Below are positions 53,124 to 61,880 of a stretch of 64,000 nt of DNA, in pieces. The stretch's first letter is position 1. Each line of letters begins with the position of its first letter. The stretch lies in contig NZ_PIOD01000010.1 of the NCBI RefSeq assembly GCF_003369565.1, positions 10,986-74,985 on the forward strand. Reading direction: 5' to 3'. The notes below the pieces were generated by a model. That model had not been told where the DNA came from. It worked only from the letters and a program-made list of their open reading frames with translations, and ran no database searches. Origin of the DNA: Oceanobacillus chungangensis. GTDB taxonomy: Bacteria; Bacillota; Bacilli; Bacillales; Amphibacillaceae. A program made the translations under genes and the position numbers.

Positions 53124-53510
53124 ATGAAAATAGGGGAATTCTCCAGAGTAGTCGGATTAAGTAAGGATACCATTCGCTATTATGAAAAAATCGGATTGAT
53201 TAAACCTAAAGTAATCAACAAACATCGGTATTATAAGGAAAAAGAACTTGATGACCTGGCTGCAATTATTAAGTTAATAAGGAATGGATTTAGCTTAGAT
53301 GAAATTAAGCGAATGTTTCAGCTTGCTGAAAATGTCGAGAAAGATCAAAAGTTGGATGATGAAGCATTGGCTCGTTTAATGGAATTAATAGTTATATTTG
53401 AGAATAAAAATGAAGAAATGCTGGAAAGGGAACGGATTTTAGTGGTTAAGGCAGTTTTAGAGAGAGCAATAGGGAAAAATGAATATATGAATCGACTAAA
53501 CAGACATTAG
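53124..53510 (+). CDS. MerR-family transcriptional regulator
   Basis: 128 residues. N-terminal winged helix MKIGEFSRVVGLSKDTIRYYEKIGLI, then the wing NKHRYYKEKELDDLAAI and a C-terminal coiled coil (about 80-118). No effector-domain cysteines, so metal sensing is unlikely; it resembles MerR regulators of redox or drug responses. Weak ribosome binding site AGTGGTGAG. No divergent target gene is evident; the following small membrane gene could be one. Confidence 0.85.
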   Translation: MKIGEFSRVVGLSKDTIRYYEKIGLIKPKVINKHRYYKEKELDDLAAIIKLIRNGFSLDEIKRMFQLAENVEKDQKLDDEALARLMELIVIFENKNEEMLERERILVVKAVLERAIGKNEYMNRLNRH

Positions 53511-53579
53511 GAGATATAAGAATCTATTATACTTATAAATAGGGCAGGATGCCTCTGTGAAAACAGAAGGGGGATACAA

Positions 53580-53726
53580 ATGGAATTTCTAAATTTGATT
53601 GCTATCTTTATTGTTATTTTCATATCAACGAATACGATAGAAAAAAGTTTAAAGACAATCGTTAGTCAAAATGAGCGTGTGATTGAATTATTATTGGAGA
53701 TTAAAGAATCACAAGAAAAGGAATGA
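53580..53726 (+). CDS. Small single-pass membrane protein
   Basis: 48 residues: MEFLNLIAIFIVIFIS as a membrane segment, then a charged helix (EKSLKTIVSQNERVIELLLEIK). AGAAGGGGG lies eight bases upstream of the ATG. Not recognised; the shape is that of many small Bacillaceae membrane proteins. Located 69 bases after the merR gene. Confidence 0.65.
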   Translation: MEFLNLIAIFIVIFISTNTIEKSLKTIVSQNERVIELLLEIKESQEKE

Positions 53727-53805
53727 AGGAAAGTCTAAGCAGCTTATTTCTTGATACATACTCGAGATAATTCGTGGCAAACTAGAACCCATGGAGGTGT
53801 ATCTA

Positions 53806-53961
53806 TTGAGTAAGAATAGAAAGAATAAATTAAGCGGTAATGTAAGTGACGAGCAAGCGGTACGGAAGAATTTATCAAAGGAATTTGATCATGAATTTGC
53901 AAATGAACCATTAACACCAGAAGAGAAATATAATAATAAGAAAACGAAGAAGCGGCAATAA
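53806..53961 (+). CDS. Small acid-soluble spore protein, SspO-like
   Basis: 51 residues, TTG start six bases after GGAGGTG. The C-terminal half EFANEPLTPEEKYNNKKTKKRQ-type sequence (ending at residue 51) matches the pattern of SspO, where EEFANEPLT is followed by a basic NNKKRKK tail; the N-terminal part SKNRKNKLSGNVSDEQ is less similar. SspO is a minor spore-core protein made under sigma-G. Supports a spore-former. No sigma-G promoter was identified. Confidence 0.65.
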   Translation: MSKNRKNKLSGNVSDEQAVRKNLSKEFDHEFANEPLTPEEKYNNKKTKKRQ

Positions 53962-54198
53962 GGCAGTATTGGTTCCCTATTAACTATGTTGATGGGGGAT
54001 TTTTAATTTATTCGCTTTTGGTTGATAAGTTATATAACTGACAATGCCTGTTATTGATAACAGTGTGGATATCCACTTTGGTGTTTTAGCATTAATCAGA
54101 GACTGCTTCCAAAAAATACCGAACTTCAAATAATAAGTATTAGTGCTAAGCGGATATAAAGTGGGAACTAACTCAGAATAGTAAATGCTCTGGGGACC

Positions 54199-54319
54199 GG
54201 TCGCTCCGGAAATATACTTCGCTTTCCGCGGGGGGCTGGTGAGCCTACTCGTGCTATCGCGCTTCGTAGTCTCACCGAGGCCCAACCTCCCGCAGGAGTC
54301 TTCGTGTATTTCCTACGCT
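54199..54319. repeat. 121-bp inverted-repeat element, copy 2
   Basis: From GGTCGCTCCGG to CCTACGCT, same length and direction as copy 1 at 52829-52949. Terminal complementarity GGAAATATAC with GTGTATTTCC (one mismatch). Sequence outside the element differs from that around copy 1, so the pair is not part of a larger duplication. The 200 bases after it hold no gene. Confidence 0.85.
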
Positions 54320-54497
54320 TAGATTGTACACAACCTAGCGATATAAGTATGACTGGCCACTAGCTCACTAACTATCATTGGTGATTGCAATTGAAGAATT
54401 GACTAAGGAAAGTGACTGTCTACTATCTATATTCAGCATTATCACTAGTTCGTACTTTAACTATATACAACAATAATCGATAACACTGAGCCTTATC

Positions 54498-54526
54498 AAA
54501 AAGAGTCAGCTTATTCAAGCTGACTC
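54498..54526 (-). terminator. Terminator of the first ROK repressor gene
   Basis: GAGTCAGCTT (54503-54512) and AAGCTGACTC (54517-54526) form a perfect 10-bp stem with loop ATTC; on the minus strand it is followed by a T-run (AAAAA at 54498-54502). It overlaps the stop codon. Confidence 0.85.
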
Positions 54527-55709
54527 ACACATCATAAATAGAAGTAAAATATTCATATCCAGTATAATCAATTTTATTCACACCGAAGAAATTCTTAATT
54601 ACAAATGCGGCCCCACCTAATGCACAGGAATATTCGCCCAATCTGGAAGCTCTAATTTCACGGTAATTATTAATTTTCGACTTAAGTTTATGCTCGATTT
54701 CTGTAATAAATGGAGAATTTCCATTTATAATGGCGCCATTAAGAATGATTTTCTCTGGGTTAAAGATATTGATAATATTATTGATACCAACTGCTAGATA
54801 ATCGAGATAGGAATCAATGATTTGTGCTGACACCTCTCCAGCAGGCATTGCTTTGATGATCTCTTGGAGCGAGGCGGCGGGATCGTCTTTTTCTAACGCT
54901 TCAATCAATGCCCGCTCTGAGGCATACAATTCCCAGCAGCCTGTATTGCCACATGAGCAAGATAAGCCCTTCGATTCAACAACCATATGTCCTATTTCTC
55001 CAGCGAAACCTTGGTAGCCGCGATAGATTTTATTTTCATTAATGATTCCCAGTCCAATCCCTGAATATAATGTAATACAAAAAAGGTCTGCGATTGGTTC
55101 ATCAAAGGCTTGTTCTGCGAAGACACTTAAGTTCGCATTATTATCAATATAGACAGTGGTTTGTAATGCTTCCTCAAGTCGATCCTTTATATTAATGTTG
55201 GACCACTTCTGTTTTGGAGTGAAAATAATTTCCTCCTTATCATTAACAATACCGTGGATGCCGACACTTATGCCGACGAGACCGTTTGGCTGATAGGCTT
55301 TTGCAAATTTTTCAATCAATGGTGTGATCGTTTCAATTAATTGATTTACCGCAAACTCCAGGACGGCATCCTGAAGTGCCAGTCGCACTTTATGGAATGC
55401 TTCTCCTTTTAAATTCATAAAGATTATATTGATATAATCTTCGACAATATCAATGCCAATACTAAATGCGCCGTTTGCATTTAATTCAAGAAGAATCGGC
55501 TTTCTCCCACGGGTAATCGATTCTCCTTCTTTCTTTTCCATTACGATTTTTTCTGCAATTAGATCACTTACTTGTGCAGAAACTGTAGCCTTATTCAATC
55601 CAGTAATTCGTGCCAAATCGCTTCTTGATAAGGATCTATTTTTGATAATTTCTTCAATCAATATTCTTCTATTCAATTGTTTTATATAGCTTGCATCGCC
55701 TGTATTCAT
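54525..55709 (-). CDS. ROK-family transcriptional repressor (XylR/NagC-like)
   Basis: 394 residues from the ATG at 55709 with GAGGAGG upstream; five more in-frame codons upstream are rejected. N-terminal winged helix (RRILIEEIIKNRSLSRSDLARITGLNKATVSAQV), then a ROK sugar-binding domain with the ATP-fold motif LYSGIGLGII, GHMVVES and the zinc motif CSCGNTGCWE. Divergent from uxaC, with a palindrome between them, so it probably represses the uronate genes. The inducer is unknown; xylose, a uronate or a derivative are possible. Confidence 0.9.
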   Translation of the reverse strand: MNTGDASYIKQLNRRILIEEIIKNRSLSRSDLARITGLNKATVSAQVSDLIAEKIVMEKKEGESITRGRKPILLELNANGAFSIGIDIVEDYINIIFMNLKGEAFHKVRLALQDAVLEFAVNQLIETITPLIEKFAKAYQPNGLVGISVGIHGIVNDKEEIIFTPKQKWSNINIKDRLEEALQTTVYIDNNANLSVFAEQAFDEPIADLFCITLYSGIGLGIINENKIYRGYQGFAGEIGHMVVESKGLSCSCGNTGCWELYASERALIEALEKDDPAASLQEIIKAMPAGEVSAQIIDSYLDYLAVGINNIINIFNPEKIILNGAIINGNSPFITEIEHKLKSKINNYREIRASRLGEYSCALGGAAFVIKNFFGVNKIDYTGYEYFTSIYDV

Positions 55710-55766
55710 GAATATCCTCCTCAATTATAAATTAAATTGAAAAAAATTAATATTTATACTTGAAAA

Positions 55767-55780
55767 TTAAAACGTTTACA
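55767..55780. promoter_or_regulatory. Candidate catabolite-responsive element (cre)
   Basis: TTAAAACGTTTACA matches the CcpA-site consensus TGWAANCGNTNWCA at 13 of 14 positions. TTTACA at 55775-55780 could also be the -35 of a promoter with TACAAT at 55796-55801 (15-base spacer), so CcpA would overlap the uxaC promoter. Confidence 0.6.
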
Positions 55781-55807
55781 TATATGATAATACTATACAA
55801 TAAATAG

Positions 55808-55824
55808 TTTGTTTAGTAAACAAA
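55808..55824. promoter_or_regulatory. Palindromic operator between the ROK gene and uxaC
   Basis: TTTGTTTA-G-TAAACAAA, a perfect 8+1+8 palindrome 88 bases before uxaC. It resembles XylR operators of Bacillus (GTTTGTTT...AACAAAC), consistent with binding by the divergent ROK repressor. Binding is inferred. Confidence 0.65.
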
Positions 55825-55911
55825 TAATTAATCCTATAAAATAAAACTTTACGTGGCATAATAAAATGTAGTGGCAAACTATTTAATATAAAAAGGGAGA
55901 GGTTGATCAAA

Positions 55912-57309
55912 GTGAAAACTTTTATTACAGACGATTTTCTACTCTACAATGAAACAGCCAGAGAACTCTTTCACAACACAGCTAAAAATTTACCAATTAT
56001 AGATTATCATAACCATTTGAATCAATATGAAATCTTAGAAGATAAAAATTACTCCAATTTAGCAGAAGTATGGCTTGGTGGAGACCATTATAAATGGCGT
56101 GGAATGAGAGCAAATGGGATTAGTGAAGATTATATTACTGGAAATAAGAGTGATTATGAGAAATTCCTAGCATGGGCAAAGACTGTACCTAATACATTAG
56201 GTAATCCATTGTATCACTGGACCCATTTAGAATTGCTTCGATATTTTGATATTGATGAACTTTTAAATGAGAAATCAGCTCCAGCGATTTGGGAAGCTGC
56301 GAATGCTAAGCTAGCAACTCCGGAATTATCGACGAGAGCATTATTAAAAAACAAAAATGTCGAATTTGTCGGTACAACGGATGACCCAACAGACGACCTA
56401 GAAGCACATAAAGCATTAGCGAAGGAAGACTTCTCGATTAATGTTTCTCCTTCTTTCCGTCCAGACAAAGGATTAGCAATTGAAAACGATGATTTTCTTG
56501 CTTGGGTTGAGAAGCTAGAACAAGCTACGAATACTTCTGTTAAAAATTATGAAGCATTCTTAAATGGAATGGCAAGTCGTGTGGACTACTTTGATGAACA
56601 TGGCTGCCGCAGTTCGGATCATGGAATAAATGTAATCTTCTATGAAGCAGCAACGAAAGAAGAAGTATCTGCTATTTTTGAGAAGCGTCTAAATAATGAA
56701 GCATTGTCTGAAAAGGAAGTTGAACAGTTTAAAACCTATACAATGGTTACATTAGGTGAGTTGTATGCAGATAAAGGCTGGGTAATGCAATTCCATATGA
56801 ATCCATTACGTAATAACAGTACACGCAGGTTTAGAAAAATTGGACCAGATGCAGGTTTTGACTCGATTGGCGACAATTTACTTGCAGATAAACTTTCAAG
56901 TCTTTTGGATGCAATGGATATTAATGATAAACTTCCAAAAACAATTCTTTACAGCTTAAATGCAAGAGACAATGATATTCTTGCTGCAATGGCTGGTAAT
57001 TTCCAAACAGATGAAATTCCTGGTAAAGTCCAATTTGGAACAGCATGGTGGTTTAATGATACAATCGACGGTATGGAAGACCAAATGAAGACGTTAGCAA
57101 ATATGGGACTCATCAGTAATTTTGTCGGTATGCTAACAGACTCTAGAAGTTTCCTTTCCTTCCCAAGACATGAGTATTTCCGAAGAATTCTATGTAATTT
57201 ATTAGGAACATGGGTTGAACAAGGAAAAGCGCCGAAAGATATGGCATTATTAGAAACATACGTAAGAAATATTTGCTACAATAATGCAAAACGCTTCTTC
57301 ACAATATAA
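55912..57309 (+). CDS. uxaC: Glucuronate isomerase
   Basis: Converts D-glucuronate to D-fructuronate (and galacturonate to tagaturonate). 465 residues with the metal-binding HNH in IIDYHNHLN, the TDDPTDDL motif and LTDSRSFLSFPRHEYFRR near the C-terminus. GTG at 55912 is chosen, nine bases after AAAGGGAGAGG; a TTG at 55903 abuts the ribosome binding site. The usual partners uxuA, uxuB and kdgK are not here; 6-phosphogluconate dehydrogenase follows. Confidence 0.94.
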   Translation: MKTFITDDFLLYNETARELFHNTAKNLPIIDYHNHLNQYEILEDKNYSNLAEVWLGGDHYKWRGMRANGISEDYITGNKSDYEKFLAWAKTVPNTLGNPLYHWTHLELLRYFDIDELLNEKSAPAIWEAANAKLATPELSTRALLKNKNVEFVGTTDDPTDDLEAHKALAKEDFSINVSPSFRPDKGLAIENDDFLAWVEKLEQATNTSVKNYEAFLNGMASRVDYFDEHGCRSSDHGINVIFYEAATKEEVSAIFEKRLNNEALSEKEVEQFKTYTMVTLGELYADKGWVMQFHMNPLRNNSTRRFRKIGPDAGFDSIGDNLLADKLSSLLDAMDINDKLPKTILYSLNARDNDILAAMAGNFQTDEIPGKVQFGTAWWFNDTIDGMEDQMKTLANMGLISNFVGMLTDSRSFLSFPRHEYFRRILCNLLGTWVEQGKAPKDMALLETYVRNICYNNAKRFFTI

Positions 57310-57414
57310 AATAAATGTAAAATACTGTAGGAAGTTTTTATTTATAGTAGATATTCGTTATAATAAAAAGAGCTAATATTAAATAAAGTTACTAAGCAAA
57401 GGATGAATGAAGCA

Positions 57415-58824
57415 ATGTCAAAACAACAGATTGGTGTTATTGGATTAGCAGTAATGGGGAAAAACTTAGCGTTAAACATTGAAAGCAGAGGTTACTCTGT
57501 AGCAGTATTTAACCGTTCATATGAAAAAACAGAAGCATTCCTTGCTAATGAAGCAAAAGGAAAAAACTTTGTTGGTGGCAAGACAATTGAGGAATTCGTT
57601 AATTCCTTAGAAAAACCACGTAAAATCTTACTTATGGTTAAAGCGGGTGCAGCAACAGATGCAACGATTGAATCATTACAACCATATCTTGAAAAAGGCG
57701 ATATCTTAATTGATGGTGGTAATACATTATTCGAAGATACAATCCGTCGTAATAAAATGTTAGACGAAACTGGTATTCACTTTATTGGAACAGGGGTTTC
57801 AGGTGGAGAAGAAGGAGCACTTAACGGACCTTCTATGATGCCTGGTGGCCAAAAAGAAGCATATGAGCTTGTAGCGCCAATCTTTGAAGCTATTTCAGCT
57901 AAGGTTGATGGTGATGCATGTGTGACGTATATTGGACCAAACGGTGCTGGACATTTTGTTAAAATGGTACACAACGGTATCGAATATGGTGACATGCAAT
58001 TAATCTCTGAAGCATACTTCATCTTAAAACATGTACTTGGAATGGAAGCTGAGGAGCTTCATGAAGTATTTACAGAATGGAATAAAGGTGAGTTAGACAG
58101 TTACTTAATCGAGATTACTGCTGACATCTTTACTAAGAAAGATGATGAAACAGGTAAAGCACTAGTAGACGTAATCATGGATAAAGCAGGACAAAAAGGA
58201 ACAGGTAAATGGACAAGTAAAAACGCATTAGATTTAGGTGTTCCACTTCCATTAATTACGGAATCTGTATTTGCTCGCTTTATCTCTTCATTGAAAGACG
58301 AACGTGTCGCAGCAAGTAAAGTATTAAGCGGACCAAGTGTAGAAAAATACGAAGGTAACCGTGAAGAGCTTGTTGAAGCAATCCGTAAAGCATTGTATAT
58401 GAGTAAAATTGTTTCTTATGCACAAGGATTCGCACAAATGCGTGCAGCTTCAGAAGAAAATGACTGGAATCTTCAATTCGGTGACATTGCAATGATCTGG
58501 CGTGGTGGATGTATCATCCGTGCGAACTTCCTGCAAAAGATTAAAGATGCATATGATCGTGAACCAGCACTAGCAAACTTAATGCTAGATCCTTACTTCA
58601 AAGAAGTCGTTGAAGGATATCAATCAGCATTACGTGAAGTTGTATCTGTAGCGATTAAATATGGTATTGCTGTACCAACATTCGCAAGTGCAATTGCTTA
58701 CTATGATAGCTATCGTTCAGAAGATTTATCAGCTAACTTAATTCAAGCACAACGTGATTACTTCGGTGCACATACGTATGAACGTAAAGACAAAGAAGGC
58801 GTATTCCATACGAACTGGTTTTAA
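57415..58824 (+). CDS. gnd: 6-Phosphogluconate dehydrogenase, decarboxylating
   Basis: Oxidises 6-phosphogluconate to ribulose 5-phosphate. 469 residues from the ATG at 57415; the ATG at 57403 overlaps the ribosome binding site AAAGGATG. Rossmann GLAVMGKN near the N-terminus, signature [21 protein letters not shown], catalytic [13 protein letters not shown] with Lys, and the normal C-terminus (HTNWF). The full-length dimeric form, probably NADP-dependent as in GndA. About 100 bases after uxaC; codon use suggests high expression. Confidence 0.95.
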   Translation: MSKQQIGVIGLAVMGKNLALNIESRGYSVAVFNRSYEKTEAFLANEAKGKNFVGGKTIEEFVNSLEKPRKILLMVKAGAATDATIESLQPYLEKGDILIDGGNTLFEDTIRRNKMLDETGIHFIGTGVSGGEEGALNGPSMMPGGQKEAYELVAPIFEAISAKVDGDACVTYIGPNGAGHFVKMVHNGIEYGDMQLISEAYFILKHVLGMEAEELHEVFTEWNKGELDSYLIEITADIFTKKDDETGKALVDVIMDKAGQKGTGKWTSKNALDLGVPLPLITESVFARFISSLKDERVAASKVLSGPSVEKYEGNREELVEAIRKALYMSKIVSYAQGFAQMRAASEENDWNLQFGDIAMIWRGGCIIRANFLQKIKDAYDREPALANLMLDPYFKEVVEGYQSALREVVSVAIKYGIAVPTFASAIAYYDSYRSEDLSANLIQAQRDYFGAHTYERKDKEGVFHTNWF

Positions 58825-58827
58825 GAG

Positions 58828-58873
58828 CAAAAGCGCAAGCGCCCGTTAGCTGAAAGTCGATGTGGCCAGTTTT
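58828..58873. repeat. Fragment of an interspersed repeat
   Basis: AAAAGCGCAAGCGCCCGTTAG is GC-rich against its AT-rich surroundings and resembles GCAAGCGACCGTTTAG at 37221-37236. It looks like the remains of a Bacillaceae intergenic repeat. Confidence 0.4.
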
Positions 58874-58932
58874 GCAAGTGAATAGTACAAAGTAAATATA
58901 ATATTTCTATGTCTGTGGATTATATAACTTAA

Positions 58933-58963
58933 AGAACGCTACTTTATTTTAAAGTAGCGTTCT
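58933..58963. terminator. Hairpin between convergent gnd and second ROK gene
   Basis: AGAACGCTACTTT (58933-58945) pairs with AAAGTAGCGTTCT (58951-58963), a perfect 13-bp stem with a five-base loop. It lies between two converging genes, so it probably terminates both transcripts, though T-runs are short. Confidence 0.7.
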
Positions 58964-58973
58964 CATTCATCAC

Positions 58974-60167
58974 TCATCTTGCTAAGCTTGCAGCTAAGTG
59001 TTCTTCATTCAAAGTAAAGGTTAGCTCTGGAACCTCCAGGAAGCGTTGAATTAAGAGTGCACAAGCTCCTAGAACACAAGCGTTATCGGCGAGATCTGAT
59101 AGTACAATTTCGCGGTATGTGCTGACAGAGGATCTGAAGTGACTTGTGATTTCCTCAACCGCATTCGGATATAGCTGCAATATCTTGCTATTGATGACAA
59201 TTGTTTCTGGATTGTATAGATTAATAATATTATTTAAACCGATCGCCAAATGTTTATTAAATTGTTTTATTTGTTGTAACGTAAAGTCATCTTTGTTTTT
59301 AATAAATGTATTAATATCATTGACGGTTAAGTTTTTCTTATTGGATTTCATGGACAAAACTTCTAATAGGCTTGTTTCTGAGCAGTAACGCTCCCAGCAG
59401 CCATGATTTCCACATTTACAAGGTTTGCCATCTGGTGCAATAATCATATGCCCCATTTCGCCGGCATAACCGTGGTATCCTTTATGTAGTTTTCCATCAA
59501 TCATAATACCAGCACCAATACCAGAAGTTAATATAATGGTGAGCAAGTTATCACTTTGGTGATATTTGTATACTTTCTCAGCATATGCCGATAAGTTTGC
59601 GTTATTTTCGATAGCTATGTTGAGATCTGTTAATTCCGCTTTAAGATCATCTTTTAAATTCTTATGGCGCCATTGATATTTTGGGACAAATAGAATACTT
59701 TCATCATTATTGACGGTTCCATGGATGCCAATCATGACACCGACTAGACCGCAATGGCTGTTGGAATATAGGCTCATATAGTGTTTTATATGAACAATTA
59801 GCAAGGAGACAATTTCATCATAATTACTTGTATTCGGATAAATTGTATCCGACTGAATCGGTCGACCATTTAATCCAGAGACGGTAAATTGGATACGTTC
59901 GTAGTCAAGGTCAATACCTAAAGCGTACCCCGCGCTGCTATTTATGGATAGCATGATTGGTCTTCTTCCAACTGTATTATGTTCTTGCTGTGTTTCATAG
60001 ATTAATTCTTCTTGTAATAGATCTGCAACTTGAACGGAAACGGTTGCTTTGTTTAGGCCAATGATCTTTGATAAATCTGCTCTAGAAATTGAGCCGTATT
60101 GCACGATGTTTTTTAAAATTAGGCTTCTATTTATTTTTTTTATATATGCACCATCACCGGTAACCAT
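58974..60167 (-). CDS. Second ROK-family transcriptional repressor
   Basis: 397 residues, paralog of the repressor at 54525-55709: the N-terminal helix-turn-helix (RADLSKIIGLNKATVSVQVADLL), GIHGTVNNDESILFVPKYQW and the zinc motif CKCGNHGCWERYCSE align closely with it. ATG with AGGGGGATAAAAG upstream. It faces gnd tail to tail and is divergent from mgsA, with an operator-like palindrome in between. The two ROK genes bracket uxaC-gnd, suggesting a duplicated control circuit. Confidence 0.9.
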   Translation of the reverse strand: MVTGDGAYIKKINRSLILKNIVQYGSISRADLSKIIGLNKATVSVQVADLLQEELIYETQQEHNTVGRRPIMLSINSSAGYALGIDLDYERIQFTVSGLNGRPIQSDTIYPNTSNYDEIVSLLIVHIKHYMSLYSNSHCGLVGVMIGIHGTVNNDESILFVPKYQWRHKNLKDDLKAELTDLNIAIENNANLSAYAEKVYKYHQSDNLLTIILTSGIGAGIMIDGKLHKGYHGYAGEMGHMIIAPDGKPCKCGNHGCWERYCSETSLLEVLSMKSNKKNLTVNDINTFIKNKDDFTLQQIKQFNKHLAIGLNNIINLYNPETIVINSKILQLYPNAVEEITSHFRSSVSTYREIVLSDLADNACVLGACALLIQRFLEVPELTFTLNEEHLAASLAR

Positions 60168-60264
60168 CTTTTATCCCCCTATGTTTTATTACTGGAGTAT
60201 TAGAAAGAATTTCAGCACATTTGTTTTTTATTTGTTGATTGCACAAATTAACCCGACCTACTGA

Positions 60265-60278
60265 TGAAAGGGTTTACA
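60265..60278. promoter_or_regulatory. Weak cre-like site upstream of the second ROK gene
   Basis: TGAAAGGGTTTACA matches the cre consensus except that the central CG reads GG. The central CG is important for CcpA, so this is a marginal candidate. Confidence 0.3.
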
Positions 60279-60420
60279 AAAACAGGGACCAAAATAGTAC
60301 TAAAACATATAATCTCTGACACCGTCGATACTCCATTTAAATATATTATAGCAAAAGATAGGGAATTAGGGGAATAAATTTTAAAGATACGAAAGAATAT
60401 ACAATCTCTTCTAAGTTATT

Positions 60421-60438
60421 TTAGACAAGGTTGTCTAA
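60421..60438. promoter_or_regulatory. Palindromic operator overlapping the mgsA promoter
   Basis: TTAGACAA-GG-TTGTCTAA, a perfect 8+2+8 palindrome. TTGTCT (60431-60436) can serve as -35 with TAAATA (60455-60460) 18 bases on, so a repressor bound here would block transcription of mgsA. The shape suits a GntR or ROK repressor; which one is unknown. Confidence 0.6.
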
Positions 60439-60484
60439 CCGAAACTTCTAACAATAAATATTAAACTAATGAGGTGACAGAAAA

Positions 60485-60886
60485 ATGAAAATAGCATTGA
60501 TTGCACATGACGAGAAAAAAGATGACATGGTCCGTTTTACACAAGCTTATAAATTTGTTTTAGAAAAGCATGAGTTATATGCTACAGGAACGACAGGATT
60601 AAGAATTGCTGAAAACACAGGGTTAACGGTTACACGATTTCAATCTGGACCTTTAGGTGGCGACCAACAAATCGGAGCAATGATTGCTGAAAATAAAATG
60701 GATATGATTATCTTTTTCCGTGATCCATTGACAGCTCAACCACATGAGCCAGATGTTTCAGCTTTAATGCGATTAAGTGATGTATATTCCATCCCACTTG
60801 CAACCAATATGGGGTCAGCTGAATTATTTATCCGTTCTTTAGATCGTGGAGATCTTGATTGGCGTACGGTTATTCATAGTAAATAA
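60485..60886 (+). CDS. mgsA: Methylglyoxal synthase
   Basis: Converts dihydroxyacetone phosphate to methylglyoxal, a bypass of lower glycolysis. 133 residues with HDEKKDDM (His and Asp at the N-terminus), the phosphate-binding [17 protein letters not shown] with the catalytic Asp, and [14 protein letters not shown]. Full family length. In B. subtilis mgsA sits in the dapB-bshB1 operon; here it is monocistronic in a sugar-acid region with its own palindromic operator. Confidence 0.95.
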   Translation: MKIALIAHDEKKDDMVRFTQAYKFVLEKHELYATGTTGLRIAENTGLTVTRFQSGPLGGDQQIGAMIAENKMDMIIFFRDPLTAQPHEPDVSALMRLSDVYSIPLATNMGSAELFIRSLDRGDLDWRTVIHSK

Positions 60887-61016
60887 TTATCCTGTCATGT
60901 TTTTGAAAAAGCACTCACAGATAATTTTATGGGTAATTTCGACAGTGTGAAGCAATGACTTATCAGATTTTTTAGTCTAAACTAAAGGTAGTTCCTATCA
61001 GAAAGGAATGATTTAT

Positions 61017-61880
61017 TTGAAAGAGTCAATCCTTTCAGTCTATCGAGCTCAAGGGAAATGGGCGAACATGGATTATCATTCACACCAGGAATATGAAATT
61101 TACTTTTTCCACGGAGGCTCTTGCAGGTACCTCATTCATAATCAAATTTATGAACTAGAGCCTGGAGATATTCTGTTGATGGATGGGTTGACGCTTCATA
61201 AACCGAATATCCCAAATAATAGTGAATATATCCGCAGTATCATTCATTTCTCGCCGCAATGGATCGCAGGTATGCTGAAAGAAATAGGGGCACTGCATTT
61301 ATTGGATGTATTTAAAAAACTGCATCATTGTTTAATTCGCACGAGGGAAAACCAAGAATCAAAGAAATTAGAGCAGATTGTTAAGCTTTTAGCAGATATA
61401 AGTCGCTCCGCTCATATGAATGATGGTACCGGTGAATTAGAACAGAAGGCATTACTATTACAAATCTTGATTATGGTTAATCGTCTTGGACAAGCAGAAT
61501 CAAAGAAATTGCAAACAACTAAGCCTGATAAGGCAAAGCACGCAGAGAATATCGTTTCGTATATTCAAGATAATTATATGCAAAAATTAAGCATTGAAGT
61601 TATTTCAGATGCTTTAAATTTAAGCAGGTCTTATGTTTCTCATGTTTTCAAGGAAATGACAGGGTTTACAGTGATGGAATATGTTATGGGTTACCGTTTA
61701 ACACAGGTAAAATTTCTGTTGGAGATGGAGCCAGATAAAGCATTAAAGGATATAGCAATTGAATGTGGTTTTGAAAGCGTACCACATTTTAGTCGTTATT
61801 TTAAAGAGAATGTAGGCGTAACGGCAAGGGAGTACCGTAACGGTCGATTAAAAATATTTCGTGAGGAGAATGAGAAATGA
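61017..61880 (+). CDS. AraC-family transcriptional regulator with cupin sensor domain
   Basis: 287 residues from TTG 61017, nine bases after GAAAGGA; an ATG at 61008 abuts that site. The N-terminal cupin (MDYHSHQEYEIYFFHGG then LEPGDILLMDGLTLHKPNIP) is of the sugar-sensing type; the C-terminal 100 residues carry two helix-turn-helix units (IEVISDALNLSRSYVSHVFKE and DIAIECGFESVPHFSRYFKE). Overlaps the oxidoreductase gene by four bases, so it probably activates its own operon. Confidence 0.9.
   Translation: MKESILSVYRAQGKWANMDYHSHQEYEIYFFHGGSCRYLIHNQIYELEPGDILLMDGLTLHKPNIPNNSEYIRSIIHFSPQWIAGMLKEIGALHLLDVFKKLHHCLIRTRENQESKKLEQIVKLLADISRSAHMNDGTGELEQKALLLQILIMVNRLGQAESKKLQTTKPDKAKHAENIVSYIQDNYMQKLSIEVISDALNLSRSYVSHVFKEMTGFTVMEYVMGYRLTQVKFLLEMEPDKALKDIAIECGFESVPHFSRYFKENVGVTAREYRNGRLKIFREENEK

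Noticed and set aside
53980..54285. Minus-strand open frame of 101 residues
   Set aside because: Its first third lies within repeat copy 2 and it has no ribosome binding site; the part before the repeat might be old protein debris, but support is weak.
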